Below the pieces are notes generated by a model, which was not told the DNA's origin, did not search any database, and was given only the letters and a program-made list of their open reading frames with translations. Of a stretch of 62,917 bases of DNA, positions 43,378 through 52,023 are shown piece by piece; position 1 is the stretch's first letter; every line of letters starts with the position of its first letter. The position numbers and the translations under genes were made by a program. Origin of the DNA: Candidatus Gastranaerophilales bacterium (lineage in GTDB: Bacteria > Cyanobacteriota > Vampirovibrionia > Gastranaerophilales > Gastranaerophilaceae); the NCBI GenBank assembly GCA_944322935.1, contig CALUQO010000009.1:1-62917 (forward strand), in the 5' to 3' direction.

Positions 43378-43405
43378 AGACTATGTTAACAAAAAGGAGG
43401 TTCTT

Positions 43406-43678
43406 ATGAACAAAGAAGAATTAGTAAAAGAAGTTGCAAAGAAGGCAAAAGTTTCACAAAAAGCTGCTGCTGATGTTATCGCTGCTACTTTAGAAACAGT
43501 TACTAAAACAGTATCTAAAGGTCAAAAAGTTACTTTGGTTGGTTTCGGTACTTTTGAACCAAGAAAGAGAGCAGCTCGTTCAGGTCGTAACCCTCAAACT
43601 GGTGCTACAATTAAAATTGCTGCAAAAACAGTTCCTGCTTTCTCAGCTGGTAAAAAATTCAAAGAAGCTGTTAAGTAG
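43406..43678 (+). CDS. hup: HU-family DNA-binding protein
   Basis: A 90-aa histone-like nucleoid protein that bends DNA as a dimer. It matches HU over its whole length: N-terminal MNKEELVKEVAKKAKVSQK, GFGTFEPRKRAARSGRNPQTG forming the DNA-binding arm with the Pro that intercalates, and PAFSAGKKFKEAVK at the end. The ATG at 43406 has a near-perfect AAAGGAGG five bases upstream; an upstream in-frame extension to 43295 is rejected. It has its own promoter and terminator. Confidence 0.97.
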   Translation: MNKEELVKEVAKKAKVSQKAAADVIAATLETVTKTVSKGQKVTLVGFGTFEPRKRAARSGRNPQTGATIKIAAKTVPAFSAGKKFKEAVK

Positions 43679-43690
43679 TTTAAAAGTTTT

Positions 43691-43732
43691 AAAAACGGAG
43701 TTTCAGGCTGATTGTCTGGACTCTGTTTTTTT
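43691..43732 (+). terminator. Rho-independent terminator of the HU gene
   Basis: ACGGAGT pairs with ACTCTGT (one G:U), with an inner CAG/CTG pair, followed by seven T. Confidence 0.75.
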
Positions 43733-43767
43733 ATGCGTATATATTGACAATGCATAAAGTAAAACAA

Positions 43768-45456
43768 CTAATCAACAACAATTTCTGTTTCATTCTTGTA
43801 AACAACAAAGCCTGATTTTGTGTTGTTCGGACGTTTGACATATTTTCTCAGGGTATAAACAACAGGTACTTTTGTTGAGCTTTTTGCAGTAGAATACTCT
43901 TTTGCCAGTTTTGCAATTTTTAAAAGCGTTATATCTTCCATTTTTCTTTTGTATTCTGGCGTTTTTACTATTATATGCGAGCCGGGGGTGTTTAAGGTAT
44001 GAAACCAAATGTCATCAGGCGATGATATTTTTGAATATAAATAATCGTTTTGTTTGTTGTTTTTGCCTATGTAAACAATAAAACCGTCTATTTCCAGTTT
44101 AAGAATATTTAATGCCAGCTCTTTCTTTTTAGATGGCGATTGCTTTATTTCAGGTTCAAAGTCTAATGAAATTTCCTTCAACTCAGCGAGTGAGTCAGTA
44201 TTTTCAATATCATACAGCAATTGTTTGCAATACATAATCTGCTCTTTGGTTTCTAGAGACATTTTTTGAGCAATCTCACAAGCTCTTTTTATTTTGTTAT
44301 ATAAATTAAAATAGCGTTGAGCATTTTCTATTGGTGACAATGTTTCATCCAACTGGATTTCTACTTCATTCCCTGTTTCATAATCTTTAAGGGTAACAGC
44401 TGTTTCGCCTCGTTTTATAGCATAGGAGTTTGCTGTAAGCAGATTTCCCTTTTTCATATAATCATTGGCTTTTGCCTGTTTATCAAGCTGTTTTTGCTGA
44501 TTATTCAGTGTATTTGTGTGCTTTTTCAGGTCTTTGTTCAATCTTGCAATCAACAAAGCTTTTATGTTTTTGACCAGTTGTTTTTCTATATTGTACGAAA
44601 AATAGTCATCAATAAGGTTGTTTACATTTTTGTATGGCAAGTCTAACCTTTTTGCACACGAATATTTTGAAAAATCGTTGCTGAGAGAATAATGTCTTTC
44701 TTTGTTTTCCAAAAATTCATGTAAAGCTACAAACAATACCTTTATATCCGTATCACTAAGAAGTGATGCATTTTGATTTGCTGAAATGTTGTTAATATCA
44801 CAAATGTCTTCAACAACAGCTTGTGAAAGTGCGTAGTATTTTTCTGCCACAGTTTTTTTTAACGGCAGCTGTGATTTTTTTAAATGGGAAATAAAGTGGT
44901 CTGAGCGTGTATTTAAAAGATTCTTTTTATTCTGTCTTGGCGGATAAATATATGGCAATCCGCCTGCAAGCTCGCGTTCTTTGCTTTTTTCTTCGCCTAT
45001 ATTATGAGCACAGCCCAGAATAATGTTATTGTCTGTATTGTACAAAACAATATTGCTGTGTTTCCCCATAAGCTCTATACTTAAGCATTCCTCAATTTTG
45101 TCCCCGAGTTCGTTGTAATTTTCAAAATTGAGTTCTAATATTCTTTCAAAATCGGGTTTGTTTACACCTACTATTCTGGCGCCTTCCATGTGTTTCCTTA
45201 ACAGCATACAAAACATAGGCGGCTGTTTGGGAATTTGAATATCACGTTTAATTTCGTTGTCTTTACTCATAAAACAAACGTGATAATATTCAGGGTTAAT
45301 ATTTATATACAGCTTTTTAGATTCCGCATTATTGCGTAATTGGAGTATAACTTCACGGCGTGTCGGCTGTTGAATTTTTTGTACACGTGCATTGATAAGA
45401 AAGTCTTTGTTTTCGTTGTAAAAGTCTTCTAATAAAAGTGAATCTATGTTTAACAT
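43768..45456 (-). CDS. rqcH: NFACT-family ribosome quality control protein (RqcH/Rqc2 homologue)
   Basis: A 562-aa protein that binds stalled 50S-peptidyl-tRNA complexes and recruits tRNA-Ala for C-terminal tailing in bacteria. The NFACT-N domain occupies about residues 1-180 (PPMFCMLLRKHMEGARI, ELMGKHSNIVL), a long coiled coil about 290-440, and the NFACT-R domain the C-terminus with DGFIVYIGKNNKQNDYLYSKISSPDDIWFHTLNTPGSHIIVK. Older annotations call it fibronectin-binding protein. It is convergent with the HU gene. No rqcP neighbour is seen. Confidence 0.92.
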   Translation of the reverse strand: MLNIDSLLLEDFYNENKDFLINARVQKIQQPTRREVILQLRNNAESKKLYININPEYYHVCFMSKDNEIKRDIQIPKQPPMFCMLLRKHMEGARIVGVNKPDFERILELNFENYNELGDKIEECLSIELMGKHSNIVLYNTDNNIILGCAHNIGEEKSKERELAGGLPYIYPPRQNKKNLLNTRSDHFISHLKKSQLPLKKTVAEKYYALSQAVVEDICDINNISANQNASLLSDTDIKVLFVALHEFLENKERHYSLSNDFSKYSCAKRLDLPYKNVNNLIDDYFSYNIEKQLVKNIKALLIARLNKDLKKHTNTLNNQQKQLDKQAKANDYMKKGNLLTANSYAIKRGETAVTLKDYETGNEVEIQLDETLSPIENAQRYFNLYNKIKRACEIAQKMSLETKEQIMYCKQLLYDIENTDSLAELKEISLDFEPEIKQSPSKKKELALNILKLEIDGFIVYIGKNNKQNDYLYSKISSPDDIWFHTLNTPGSHIIVKTPEYKRKMEDITLLKIAKLAKEYSTAKSSTKVPVVYTLRKYVKRPNNTKSGFVVYKNETEIVVD

Positions 45457-45534
45457 GTTCTTTAGTATAGCTCAAAAAATATCAAAGTGTGCTTTTTATA
45501 GCAGAGATACCTAAACAACATATGTTCAATATCT

Positions 45535-46656
45535 TTAAAAACCAATTAACATAGACAGCTCAGAAAATGGCTTTTCTAATGTCTTGGCAACATCAGGGTT
45601 TGTCAATTTACCCTGGAATGTATTAACTCCTTTATAAAGTTCAGGTGTTGATTTTACGGCGGCAATAAAGCCTTTGTTAACAAGTTTCATAATATAAGGC
45701 AGGGTATAATTGTTTAAAGAAATTGTTGCTGTCCTTCCTACACAGCTGGGAATATTTGGCACTGCATAGTGAATGACTCCGTATTTTTCAAACACCGGTG
45801 CGTCTAAAGAGGTAGGCTTGTCAATGGTTTCAAAAATACCGCCTTCATCAATGGATACATCCACAATAACAGAGCCTTTTTTCATTGTTTGAACCATATA
45901 ATCTTTTACAATTAACGGTGCTTTTTTAGATGGTGTGAGGACTGCGCCAATGACTATATCAGCTGTTTTAATAAATTTTTCAATATTATAATCATTGCAA
46001 ATAACAGTACTGATTTTGCCGTTAAATTCACGGTCAATTTCTTTTAACTTGTTCGGGCAAATATCTGTAACAATGACATTAGAGCCCAGACCAAGCGCAA
46101 CTCTTGCCGCATTTGTTCCGACAACGCCTGCTCCTATTATAAAAACAGTTGCAGGATAAACCCCGGGAACACCGCCAAGAAGCTTGCCAACTCCGCCGAA
46201 GTCATTACCAAGATATCTTCCGCCAAGATGCACGGACATTCTGCCTGCGATTTCGCTCATTGGCGCAAGAAGCGGAAGCGAACCGTCTTCTTTTTCTATT
46301 GTTTCATAAGCGATAGCCGTAATTTTCTTTTTCAGAAGAACATCTACGAGGTCAGGCTCAACTGCGAGATGAAAATATGTAATAACGGTTTGTCCGTTTT
46401 TTAGCATATCGTATTCTTGTTTTTGAAGCTCTTTTACCTTTACTATTATCTCAGCTTTATCATATATTTCCTGCGGGGTATCAACAATTTTGGCACCGGA
46501 TTTTTCATACATTTCGTCGCTGAAACCGATTTGTTCGCCGGCACCTTTTTGAACATATACCACGTTATCATTGTCAATAAGTGCTTTAACAGAGGACGGT
46601 ATCAATGACACTCTGTTTTCACAGCTTTTCACTTCTTTTGGCACACCGATAATCAT
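45535..46656 (-). CDS. ald: Alanine dehydrogenase
   Basis: NAD-dependent interconversion of alanine and pyruvate plus ammonium. The 373 aa match the family along the length: MIIGVPKEVKSCENRVSLIP, the catalytic Lys region IIVKVKELQKQEYDMLK, TYFHLA, the NAD-binding VFIIGAGVVGTNAARVALGLGSNVIVTD, and ISIDEGGIFET with HYAVPNIPSCVGRTATISLNNYTLPY. GGAGG is five bases before the ATG. pyrF lies 26 bp upstream on the same strand, so cotranscription is possible. Confidence 0.96.
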   Translation of the reverse strand: MIIGVPKEVKSCENRVSLIPSSVKALIDNDNVVYVQKGAGEQIGFSDEMYEKSGAKIVDTPQEIYDKAEIIVKVKELQKQEYDMLKNGQTVITYFHLAVEPDLVDVLLKKKITAIAYETIEKEDGSLPLLAPMSEIAGRMSVHLGGRYLGNDFGGVGKLLGGVPGVYPATVFIIGAGVVGTNAARVALGLGSNVIVTDICPNKLKEIDREFNGKISTVICNDYNIEKFIKTADIVIGAVLTPSKKAPLIVKDYMVQTMKKGSVIVDVSIDEGGIFETIDKPTSLDAPVFEKYGVIHYAVPNIPSCVGRTATISLNNYTLPYIMKLVNKGFIAAVKSTPELYKGVNTFQGKLTNPDVAKTLEKPFSELSMLIGF

Positions 46657-46681
46657 TAATACCTCCAGTCAAATTTAATTG

Positions 46682-47440
46682 TTATACTTCTACTGTTTTG
46701 GATGCTTCTTCAATTTCGTCAATAATAAGATTTGCCGCGGCAATAGGGTCATCAGCGGCTGTAATAGGTCTGCCTACGACCATATAATCAACACTTGCCC
46801 GTATTGCATCGGCAGGAGTGACAACTCTAATTTGATCATTTACTACAGACCACGTGGGACGTATCGCCGGACAAACTATTATAAACTCATCAGAAAACTC
46901 TTTTCTTATTTTTTTAGCTTCTGATGCGCTGGCAATAACACCGTTTATCTTTGACTCTTTAGCAAGATAAGTTAAATGAGCTACATACTCATCTATATTC
47001 ATTCTTACATTTAATTCTTCTGTAAGCGTCCTTTGACCAAAGCTTGACAATAAAGTAACACCCAAAATAGTAGGCTCTGGTTGATTAAATTTTTTGGCAG
47101 TTTCTCTTGCGACTTTGGCCGTTGTTTTCAGCATTTTGGAACCGCCGGCAAGATGTGCGCTAAAGGTAGTTATGCCCCTTTTTACGAGTGTTGATGCAGT
47201 CTTTGCAACAGTTGACGGTATATCATGAAATTTAGCGTCAAAATACACGTGAGCCCCCTCATTTTTGATAAGGTCTATTGCCTCGTATCCGCAGGATAAA
47301 AATAACTGCGGGCCAACTTTAAAACACCCTACATAATCCTTTAGAAGTTTAACCAATCGTTCCACTTCTTCAAGAGAATCAGTATCCAACGCAAGAACGA
47401 TTCTGTCTTTAGCTGATAAATTTTTATTATTAAAACCCAT
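46682..47440 (-). CDS. pyrF: Orotidine 5'-phosphate decarboxylase
   Basis: Last step of UMP synthesis. 252 aa from ATG 47440 (a TTG two codons upstream is in frame). It is a TIM barrel with the DAKFHDIPSTV active-site block (Asp-x-Lys-x-x-Asp pattern of the catalytic Lys), the N-terminal IVLALDTDS, and the phosphate-binding end RPTWSVVNDQIRVVTPADAIRASVDYMVVGRPITAADDP. This is the shorter, bacterial-type form. Other pyrimidine genes are not nearby. Confidence 0.95.
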   Translation of the reverse strand: MGFNNKNLSAKDRIVLALDTDSLEEVERLVKLLKDYVGCFKVGPQLFLSCGYEAIDLIKNEGAHVYFDAKFHDIPSTVAKTASTLVKRGITTFSAHLAGGSKMLKTTAKVARETAKKFNQPEPTILGVTLLSSFGQRTLTEELNVRMNIDEYVAHLTYLAKESKINGVIASASEAKKIRKEFSDEFIIVCPAIRPTWSVVNDQIRVVTPADAIRASVDYMVVGRPITAADDPIAAANLIIDEIEEASKTVEV

Positions 47441-47520
47441 ACCCAATCCAATAAAATACTATAGCTCTTCAAATATAGCATTTTAATACACTCTTTGCAA
47501 GTATTTAACAGGATAATTAA

Positions 47521-47979
47521 TTATTTACAAAAAGTCTTGTAAATACCTGTTGACCTGCCTCTCGGCGGTCTGTAGTTTAGAGAAAAATAAACTTCAGTTT
47601 TTATTACATAACCAAACTGCCTCTCCTGTACATCATTAAAATCTTCACAGTTTAAGTCAAATATGCCCATTACAAGCCCGTTAGAAGTTTTGTAAACTCC
47701 CATATGCCTGTTATACAAACTCCATAAGGATTTTGAATCATAATACCAACCGTTTGGAAGTTTTTTCCATACCGCAGTATTTTCATTAAAGTGCAGCATA
47801 TTTGCATCAAGCAAAAAAGATTCAATGTTATCTTTCATTTCTTCGCTGCGTACAGTGCTTTGTTTAGCCATCTGATTTGCAACGCCATAAAGCTGCTGCC
47901 CTATTTGTGCATTTGTTCTTGCCCAAACCGGAGTAATTGTCATACACAGAATCAAAATAAATACAATTTTTTTTAACAT
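47521..47979 (-). CDS. Secreted hypothetical protein, 152 aa
   Basis: Exported small protein: signal peptide of about 20 residues (MLKKIVFILILCMTITPVWA) before a mature part rich in Trp, Tyr and Asn. No family recognised. Two cysteines (in DLNCEDF and the last residues FCK) might pair. Its ATG overlaps the tsaD stop by 7 nt (ATGTTAA), so it is coupled to tsaD although no functional link is known. Confidence 0.7.
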   Translation of the reverse strand: MLKKIVFILILCMTITPVWARTNAQIGQQLYGVANQMAKQSTVRSEEMKDNIESFLLDANMLHFNENTAVWKKLPNGWYYDSKSLWSLYNRHMGVYKTSNGLVMGIFDLNCEDFNDVQERQFGYVIKTEVYFSLNYRPPRGRSTGIYKTFCK

Positions 47980-49031
47980 CTTGAAAACACTTCAATCTCA
48001 AGCGAATCCATTGTGTTAGCAAGAAAATAAGCAGAACTGGCAATCATTGATGCATTATCCGTGCAATACTTCATAGCAGGGGCAAAAATCTTGTAGCCTT
48101 CGTTTTCAAGCGCAAAGAATTTTTTTCTTATTTCCGAATTTGCAGCAACCCCGCCGCCTAATACTATTTGTTTTATACCATATTTTTGTGCAGCTTTTAA
48201 TGTCTTTTTGAATAATGTTGAAGTTATACACTCCTGAAAACTTGCGGCAATATCTTCTTTAGGCAAATATCCCTTTTCTTTTTCAAGTTTTCTTGTAAGA
48301 TTTAAAACTGCTGTTTTTAAACCTGAAAAACTAAAATCAAACTCGCCCTGTACTTTTGCTTCAGGAAGTTTGTAGGCCTTCGGGTTACCATTTGGCGCCA
48401 TTCTGTCAAGGTTTAAGCCACCGGGGTATGGCAGTCCCAAAAGCCTTGCGACTTTATCATAGGCTTCGCCCGTTGCATCATCAATAGTTTCTCCTATTAT
48501 TTCCTGATTGAGATAGTCATCGACCTTAATAATCTGAGTATGCCCGCCGCTTATCAAAAGTGCAATCATAGGCGGTTTTAAATCAGTATCTATGTAGTTT
48601 GCACAAACGTGTGCATTAAGGTGGTTAACCCCGATAAAAGGTTTGTCATAAGTTACAGCTAGTGCCTTTGCCGCATTAAGACCGACAAGCAGAGAGCCCA
48701 CCAGCCCAGGGCCAACTGTTGCGGCAATTGCTGTTATATCTTGAGGTTTTAATCCTGATTGGTCAAATGCTTCCTGTATAATCAGATTAACCGCATCAAG
48801 GTGTTCTCTTGCAGCAACTTCCGGCACAACCCCACCGAATTCACGATGTGTTTTTATTTGAGAAGCAACTACATTAGCGAGCACTTCTCTGCCGTTTTTG
48901 ACAATAGCGCAGGCTGTCTCGTCACAGCTTGATTCCAAAGCCATAATGATTATGTCACTGTCAGCATCAGGTCCTATAAAAACAGATTCACCCGAAACAG
49001 GCTTTTTAAATTCTTTTACAAGTTTAGCCAT
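47973..49031 (-). CDS. tsaD: tRNA N6-adenosine threonylcarbamoyltransferase
   Basis: Transfers the threonylcarbamoyl group to A37 of ANN-decoding tRNAs (t6A), with TsaB and TsaE. 352 aa. The ASKHA fold and metal site are visible: ALESSCDETACAIV, the HxxxH motif HLNAHV, SGGHTQI, GEAYDKVARLLGLPYPGG, FSFSGLKTAV and GGVAANSEIR. It has an N-terminal extension of about 28 residues before the usual start of the domain. The gene lies 5 nt after thrS, both involved in tRNA-Thr or threonine-linked function, and precedes a secreted protein gene. Confidence 0.97.
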   Translation of the reverse strand: MAKLVKEFKKPVSGESVFIGPDADSDIIIMALESSCDETACAIVKNGREVLANVVASQIKTHREFGGVVPEVAAREHLDAVNLIIQEAFDQSGLKPQDITAIAATVGPGLVGSLLVGLNAAKALAVTYDKPFIGVNHLNAHVCANYIDTDLKPPMIALLISGGHTQIIKVDDYLNQEIIGETIDDATGEAYDKVARLLGLPYPGGLNLDRMAPNGNPKAYKLPEAKVQGEFDFSFSGLKTAVLNLTRKLEKEKGYLPKEDIAASFQECITSTLFKKTLKAAQKYGIKQIVLGGGVAANSEIRKKFFALENEGYKIFAPAMKYCTDNASMIASSAYFLANTMDSLEIEVFSRC

Positions 49032-49036
49032 AAAGT

Positions 49037-50986
49037 TTACACTCTGTTTTTAATCTCTTCAAGAAGCATTGCCTGAAATTCATCAACGGTTTTTGTACCG
49101 ATGGGGCCTTCGCCTCTTTTTCTGATTGCGACTGTTCCGTCTGCAATTTCTTTATCACCGACAACAACTACATACGGAATTTTCTTATCCTGTAAAGCTT
49201 CTCTTATCTTGTAGTTCATGCTTTCTGAACGGTCGTCAAGGTTTGCTCTTATACCTGCGTTTCTAAGCTGTTTATAAACTTTTTCCGCATAATCGGTATG
49301 TTTGTCGTTCGAAATAGGAACAACTTCAACCTGAGTAGGAGCAAGCCACAGCGGGAATGCGCCGGCGTAGTGTTCAATCAATATGCCGTGAAAACGTTCC
49401 ATAGAACCGAAGATAACTCTATGCAGCATCAGGGGAGTTTTCAACTGACCGTCTTTGTCCTGATATTTGATATCAAAACGTGCAGGCAGATTGAAATCTA
49501 ACTGAATAGTTGCACACTGCCAAGTTCTTCCGATTGCGTCTTTGACTTTGAAGTCAATTTTCGGTCCGTAGAATGCGCCGTCACCTTCATTTATTTCATA
49601 TTGCATTCCTCTGCGTTCCATAGCTTCTTTCAAACCGGCTTCAGCTTTATTCCAGTTTTCAATTTCACCTATATAGCTTTCAGGACGTGTTGAAAGTTCA
49701 ACTTCAAATTTCATGTTGAAAATAGCCATTGTATCTGCAACAAAATCAATGATTTCGTTAATTTCGTCAACCAGCTGCTCCGGTGTACAGAAAATGTGAG
49801 CATCATCCTGCGTAAAGCCCTGTACACGTGTCAAACCCGAAAGTGCTCCGGAGTGTTCTTTTCTGTAAACAGTACCAAGTTCTGCCATTCTTAAAGGCAA
49901 AGAGCGATAAGAATGTCTGTTTGCCTGATAAATCAAAATATGGAACGGGCAGTTCATCGGTTTAACAATATACTGGTCATCGTCTTCGTTCTCTTTTTGG
50001 ATAAAGAACATATTTTCTCTGTAGTGGTCAATATGTCCCGATAGTTCCCACAGTTTTGATTTAGCAAGCTGAGGAGTATTAACGATTACGTAGCCTCTTT
50101 TTCTGTGTTCTGTTCTCCAGTAGTTTTCAATTTCTTCTCTTACTACTGCAAGGTTAGGGTGCCACAATACAAAACCTGCGCCGATTTCTTCTCTTACAGA
50201 GAACAAATCCAATTTAGTGCCGAGTTTTCTGTGGTCACGTTTTTCTGCCTCTTCAAGCATTGTTAAATATGCTTTTAAATCATCTTTTGTCCAAAATGCA
50301 GTTGCATAAATTCTCTGGAGCATTTTATTTTTAGCATTGCCTCTCCAGTATGCGCCTGCAACCTTCATTAATTTAAAAGCCTTAATAAATGATGTGTTAG
50401 GAAGGTGAGGCCCTGCACAAAGGTCGTTAAATAAGGATTTTCCTTCACTATTTTTGGTTAAGAACAAAGTAGGTTTATGATTTCTGTGTTCTTCCAAAAG
50501 TTCAGCCTTATAAATTTCGCCTTCTGATTTAAACTCGTTAATTTGAGCATCAATATCAGGAATAAGATATTTTTCAAATGTAAGATTTTGTTTAACAATC
50601 TCATGCATTTTATCTTCTATTTTTTGAAGGTCGTCTTCAGTAAATGTGTGACCTTCCAAATCAAAGTCGTAATAGAATCCGTTTTCGATAGCGGGGCCGA
50701 TAGCCAGCTTAGCCTGAGGGAAAAGAGCTATGACAGCCTGAGCCATAACGTGCGATGTTGAGTGTCTTAATATTGAAAGAGTTTCTGGATCTTTTTGCGT
50801 AAGTATTTTTACCTTATCGCCATCTGTCAGGGGTGTTCGAATGTCTTTTACATCTCCGTTAATTTCTAAAGCCACGGCATTTTTTGCAAGTCCTTCACTG
50901 ATTGTTTTTGCAAGGTCAAAACCATTAGCTCCGCTTTGCAATGCAATTTTTGAATTGTCAGGTAGAATTACCTCGATGTTAGACAT
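49037..50986 (-). CDS. thrS: Threonyl-tRNA synthetase
   Basis: Class II synthetase, 649 aa, with all canonical domains: TGS (residues 1-62), the editing domain about 65-220 (RHSTSHVMAQAV, YYDFDLEGHTFTEDDL), the catalytic core with motif 2 YRKEHSGALSGLTRVQGFTQDDAHIFC, zinc ligand in MNCPFHI, motif 3 around HRVIFGSMERFHGILIEHYAG, and the anticodon-binding domain from about 545. The start has GGGGATAAA upstream. I saw no T-box-like leader in the divergent region shared with rpaB. The operon is thrS-tsaD-secreted protein. Confidence 0.98.
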   Translation of the reverse strand: MSNIEVILPDNSKIALQSGANGFDLAKTISEGLAKNAVALEINGDVKDIRTPLTDGDKVKILTQKDPETLSILRHSTSHVMAQAVIALFPQAKLAIGPAIENGFYYDFDLEGHTFTEDDLQKIEDKMHEIVKQNLTFEKYLIPDIDAQINEFKSEGEIYKAELLEEHRNHKPTLFLTKNSEGKSLFNDLCAGPHLPNTSFIKAFKLMKVAGAYWRGNAKNKMLQRIYATAFWTKDDLKAYLTMLEEAEKRDHRKLGTKLDLFSVREEIGAGFVLWHPNLAVVREEIENYWRTEHRKRGYVIVNTPQLAKSKLWELSGHIDHYRENMFFIQKENEDDDQYIVKPMNCPFHILIYQANRHSYRSLPLRMAELGTVYRKEHSGALSGLTRVQGFTQDDAHIFCTPEQLVDEINEIIDFVADTMAIFNMKFEVELSTRPESYIGEIENWNKAEAGLKEAMERRGMQYEINEGDGAFYGPKIDFKVKDAIGRTWQCATIQLDFNLPARFDIKYQDKDGQLKTPLMLHRVIFGSMERFHGILIEHYAGAFPLWLAPTQVEVVPISNDKHTDYAEKVYKQLRNAGIRANLDDRSESMNYKIREALQDKKIPYVVVVGDKEIADGTVAIRKRGEGPIGTKTVDEFQAMLLEEIKNRV

Positions 50987-51075
50987 TATTTTATCCCCTT
51001 ATTTAAGTATCCTATTAATTTTATAGCACCAGCAAAAAACTAATGCAAACTTGTCAATTCTCTACCATAGTTAAG

Positions 51076-51104
51076 TTGACTATATGAAAAAATTGTAATA
51101 TAAT
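51076..51104 (+). promoter_or_regulatory. Sigma-70 promoter of rpaB
   Basis: TTGACT (51076-51081), 17-nt spacer, TATAAT (51099-51104). Near-consensus, about 100 bp before the rpaB ATG. Confidence 0.75.
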
Positions 51105-51120
51105 TTAAAAAAAATCAATA

Positions 51121-51177
51121 TTTTGTAATATTTTTTATTAATTATTACAAAATTTTTTTAATATGTGGTTTACAAAA
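51121..51177 (+). promoter_or_regulatory. TTACAAAA half-sites in the rpaB leader
   Basis: TTACAAAA occurs at 51145-51152 and 51170-51177, and inverted (TTTTGTAA) at 51121-51128. The first and inverted copies make a 10-bp inverted repeat ATTTTGTAAT/ATTACAAAAT. TTACA-type half-sites are known in cyanobacterial RpaB targets (HLR1), but the HLR1 spacing of direct repeats is not met here, so autoregulation is only a possibility. Confidence 0.35.
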
Positions 51178-51205
51178 TAGGGTAAAGGAAAGATAGGTTT
51201 TTAAC

Positions 51206-51958
51206 ATGTGTCCAAATAGCGAAATTCCTAATGAACAAACTGAAGCTAAACAAAAAATATTAATTGCGGATGATGAAGCAAGTATAAGAAGAATTCTTGA
51301 AACAAGATTAAGTATGATAGGTTATGATATTGTCACGGCCGCAGATGGTGAAGAAGCTGTTGCCGCATTTAATAAAGATAATCCTGATTTAGTCGTTTTA
51401 GACGTTATGATGCCTAAAATGGACGGATACGGGGTTTGCCGAGAAATAAGAAGAACTTCTGATGTTCCTATTATTATATTGACTGCTCTCGGAGATGTTT
51501 CCGAAAGAATTACCGGTCTTGAACTTGGTGCTGACGATTATGTTGTAAAACCTTTCAGCCCTAAAGAACTCGAGGCACGTGTTAAATCAGTTTTAAGACG
51601 TTCTACTAACAGAGAAATTACACCTTCTACCGGTAAAGTTACTAAAAATGTTATTACTACTGGTAATATTAAAATAGATACAGCAAGACGTCAGGTATTT
51701 AGAAAAAATGAAAGAATCAGACTGACGGGTATGGAATTCAGCCTGCTTGAACTTCTTGTTAACAACTCCGGTCAGGCATATTCAAGAAATGAAATTCTGC
51801 AATACGTTTGGGCTTATCCGCCGGATCACAGAATTGACACAAGAGTTGTGGACGTACATATTTCAAGACTGCGTTCAAAACTCGAAACCGACCCTGCAAA
51901 CCCTGAATTAATCTTAACTGCACGCGGTATTGGTTATATGTTCCAGAGAATTAACTAA
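51206..51958 (+). CDS. rpaB: RpaB-like OmpR-family response regulator
   Basis: A 250-aa two-component regulator whose receiver reads like cyanobacterial RpaB/Ycf27: ADDEASIRRILETRLSMIGYD, VTAADGEEAV, DLVVLDVMMPKMDGYGVC (phospho-acceptor D66), ILTALGDVSERITGLELGADDYVVKPFSPKELEARVKSVLRR (K115). The winged helix ends with RIDTRVVDVHISRLRSKLETDP and LILTARGIGYMFQRI. In cyanobacteria RpaB is essential and controls photosynthesis and stress genes; here a photosynthesis-free role is inferred. A near-consensus promoter and a strong terminator flank it; the kinase partner is not adjacent. Confidence 0.92.
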   Translation: MCPNSEIPNEQTEAKQKILIADDEASIRRILETRLSMIGYDIVTAADGEEAVAAFNKDNPDLVVLDVMMPKMDGYGVCREIRRTSDVPIIILTALGDVSERITGLELGADDYVVKPFSPKELEARVKSVLRRSTNREITPSTGKVTKNVITTGNIKIDTARRQVFRKNERIRLTGMEFSLLELLVNNSGQAYSRNEILQYVWAYPPDHRIDTRVVDVHISRLRSKLETDPANPELILTARGIGYMFQRIN

Positions 51959-51973
51959 AAGAATTAAAAAATC

Positions 51974-52006
51974 AAAAGTCCCCTTCAAAAGAAGGGGGCT
52001 TTTTTC
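51974..52006 (+). terminator. Rho-independent terminator of rpaB
   Basis: AAAAGTCCCCTTC pairs with GAAGGGGGCTTTT around a short A-rich loop, then a T run. Confidence 0.9.
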
Positions 52007-52023
52007 TTTCCGTTTTTTGATTA

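Noticed and set aside
43295-43405. N-terminal extension of HU
   Set aside because: The canonical HU start at 43406 has AAAGGAGG, and the promoter lies inside the extension.
51121-51177. Canonical RpaB HLR1 element
   Set aside because: TTACAAAA half-sites exist, but not as two direct repeats with the short HLR1 gap, so I list only half-sites.
50987-51205. T-box leader upstream of thrS
   Set aside because: No specifier-loop or T-box consensus and no terminator hairpin are visible on the minus strand; the clear promoter there points toward rpaB.
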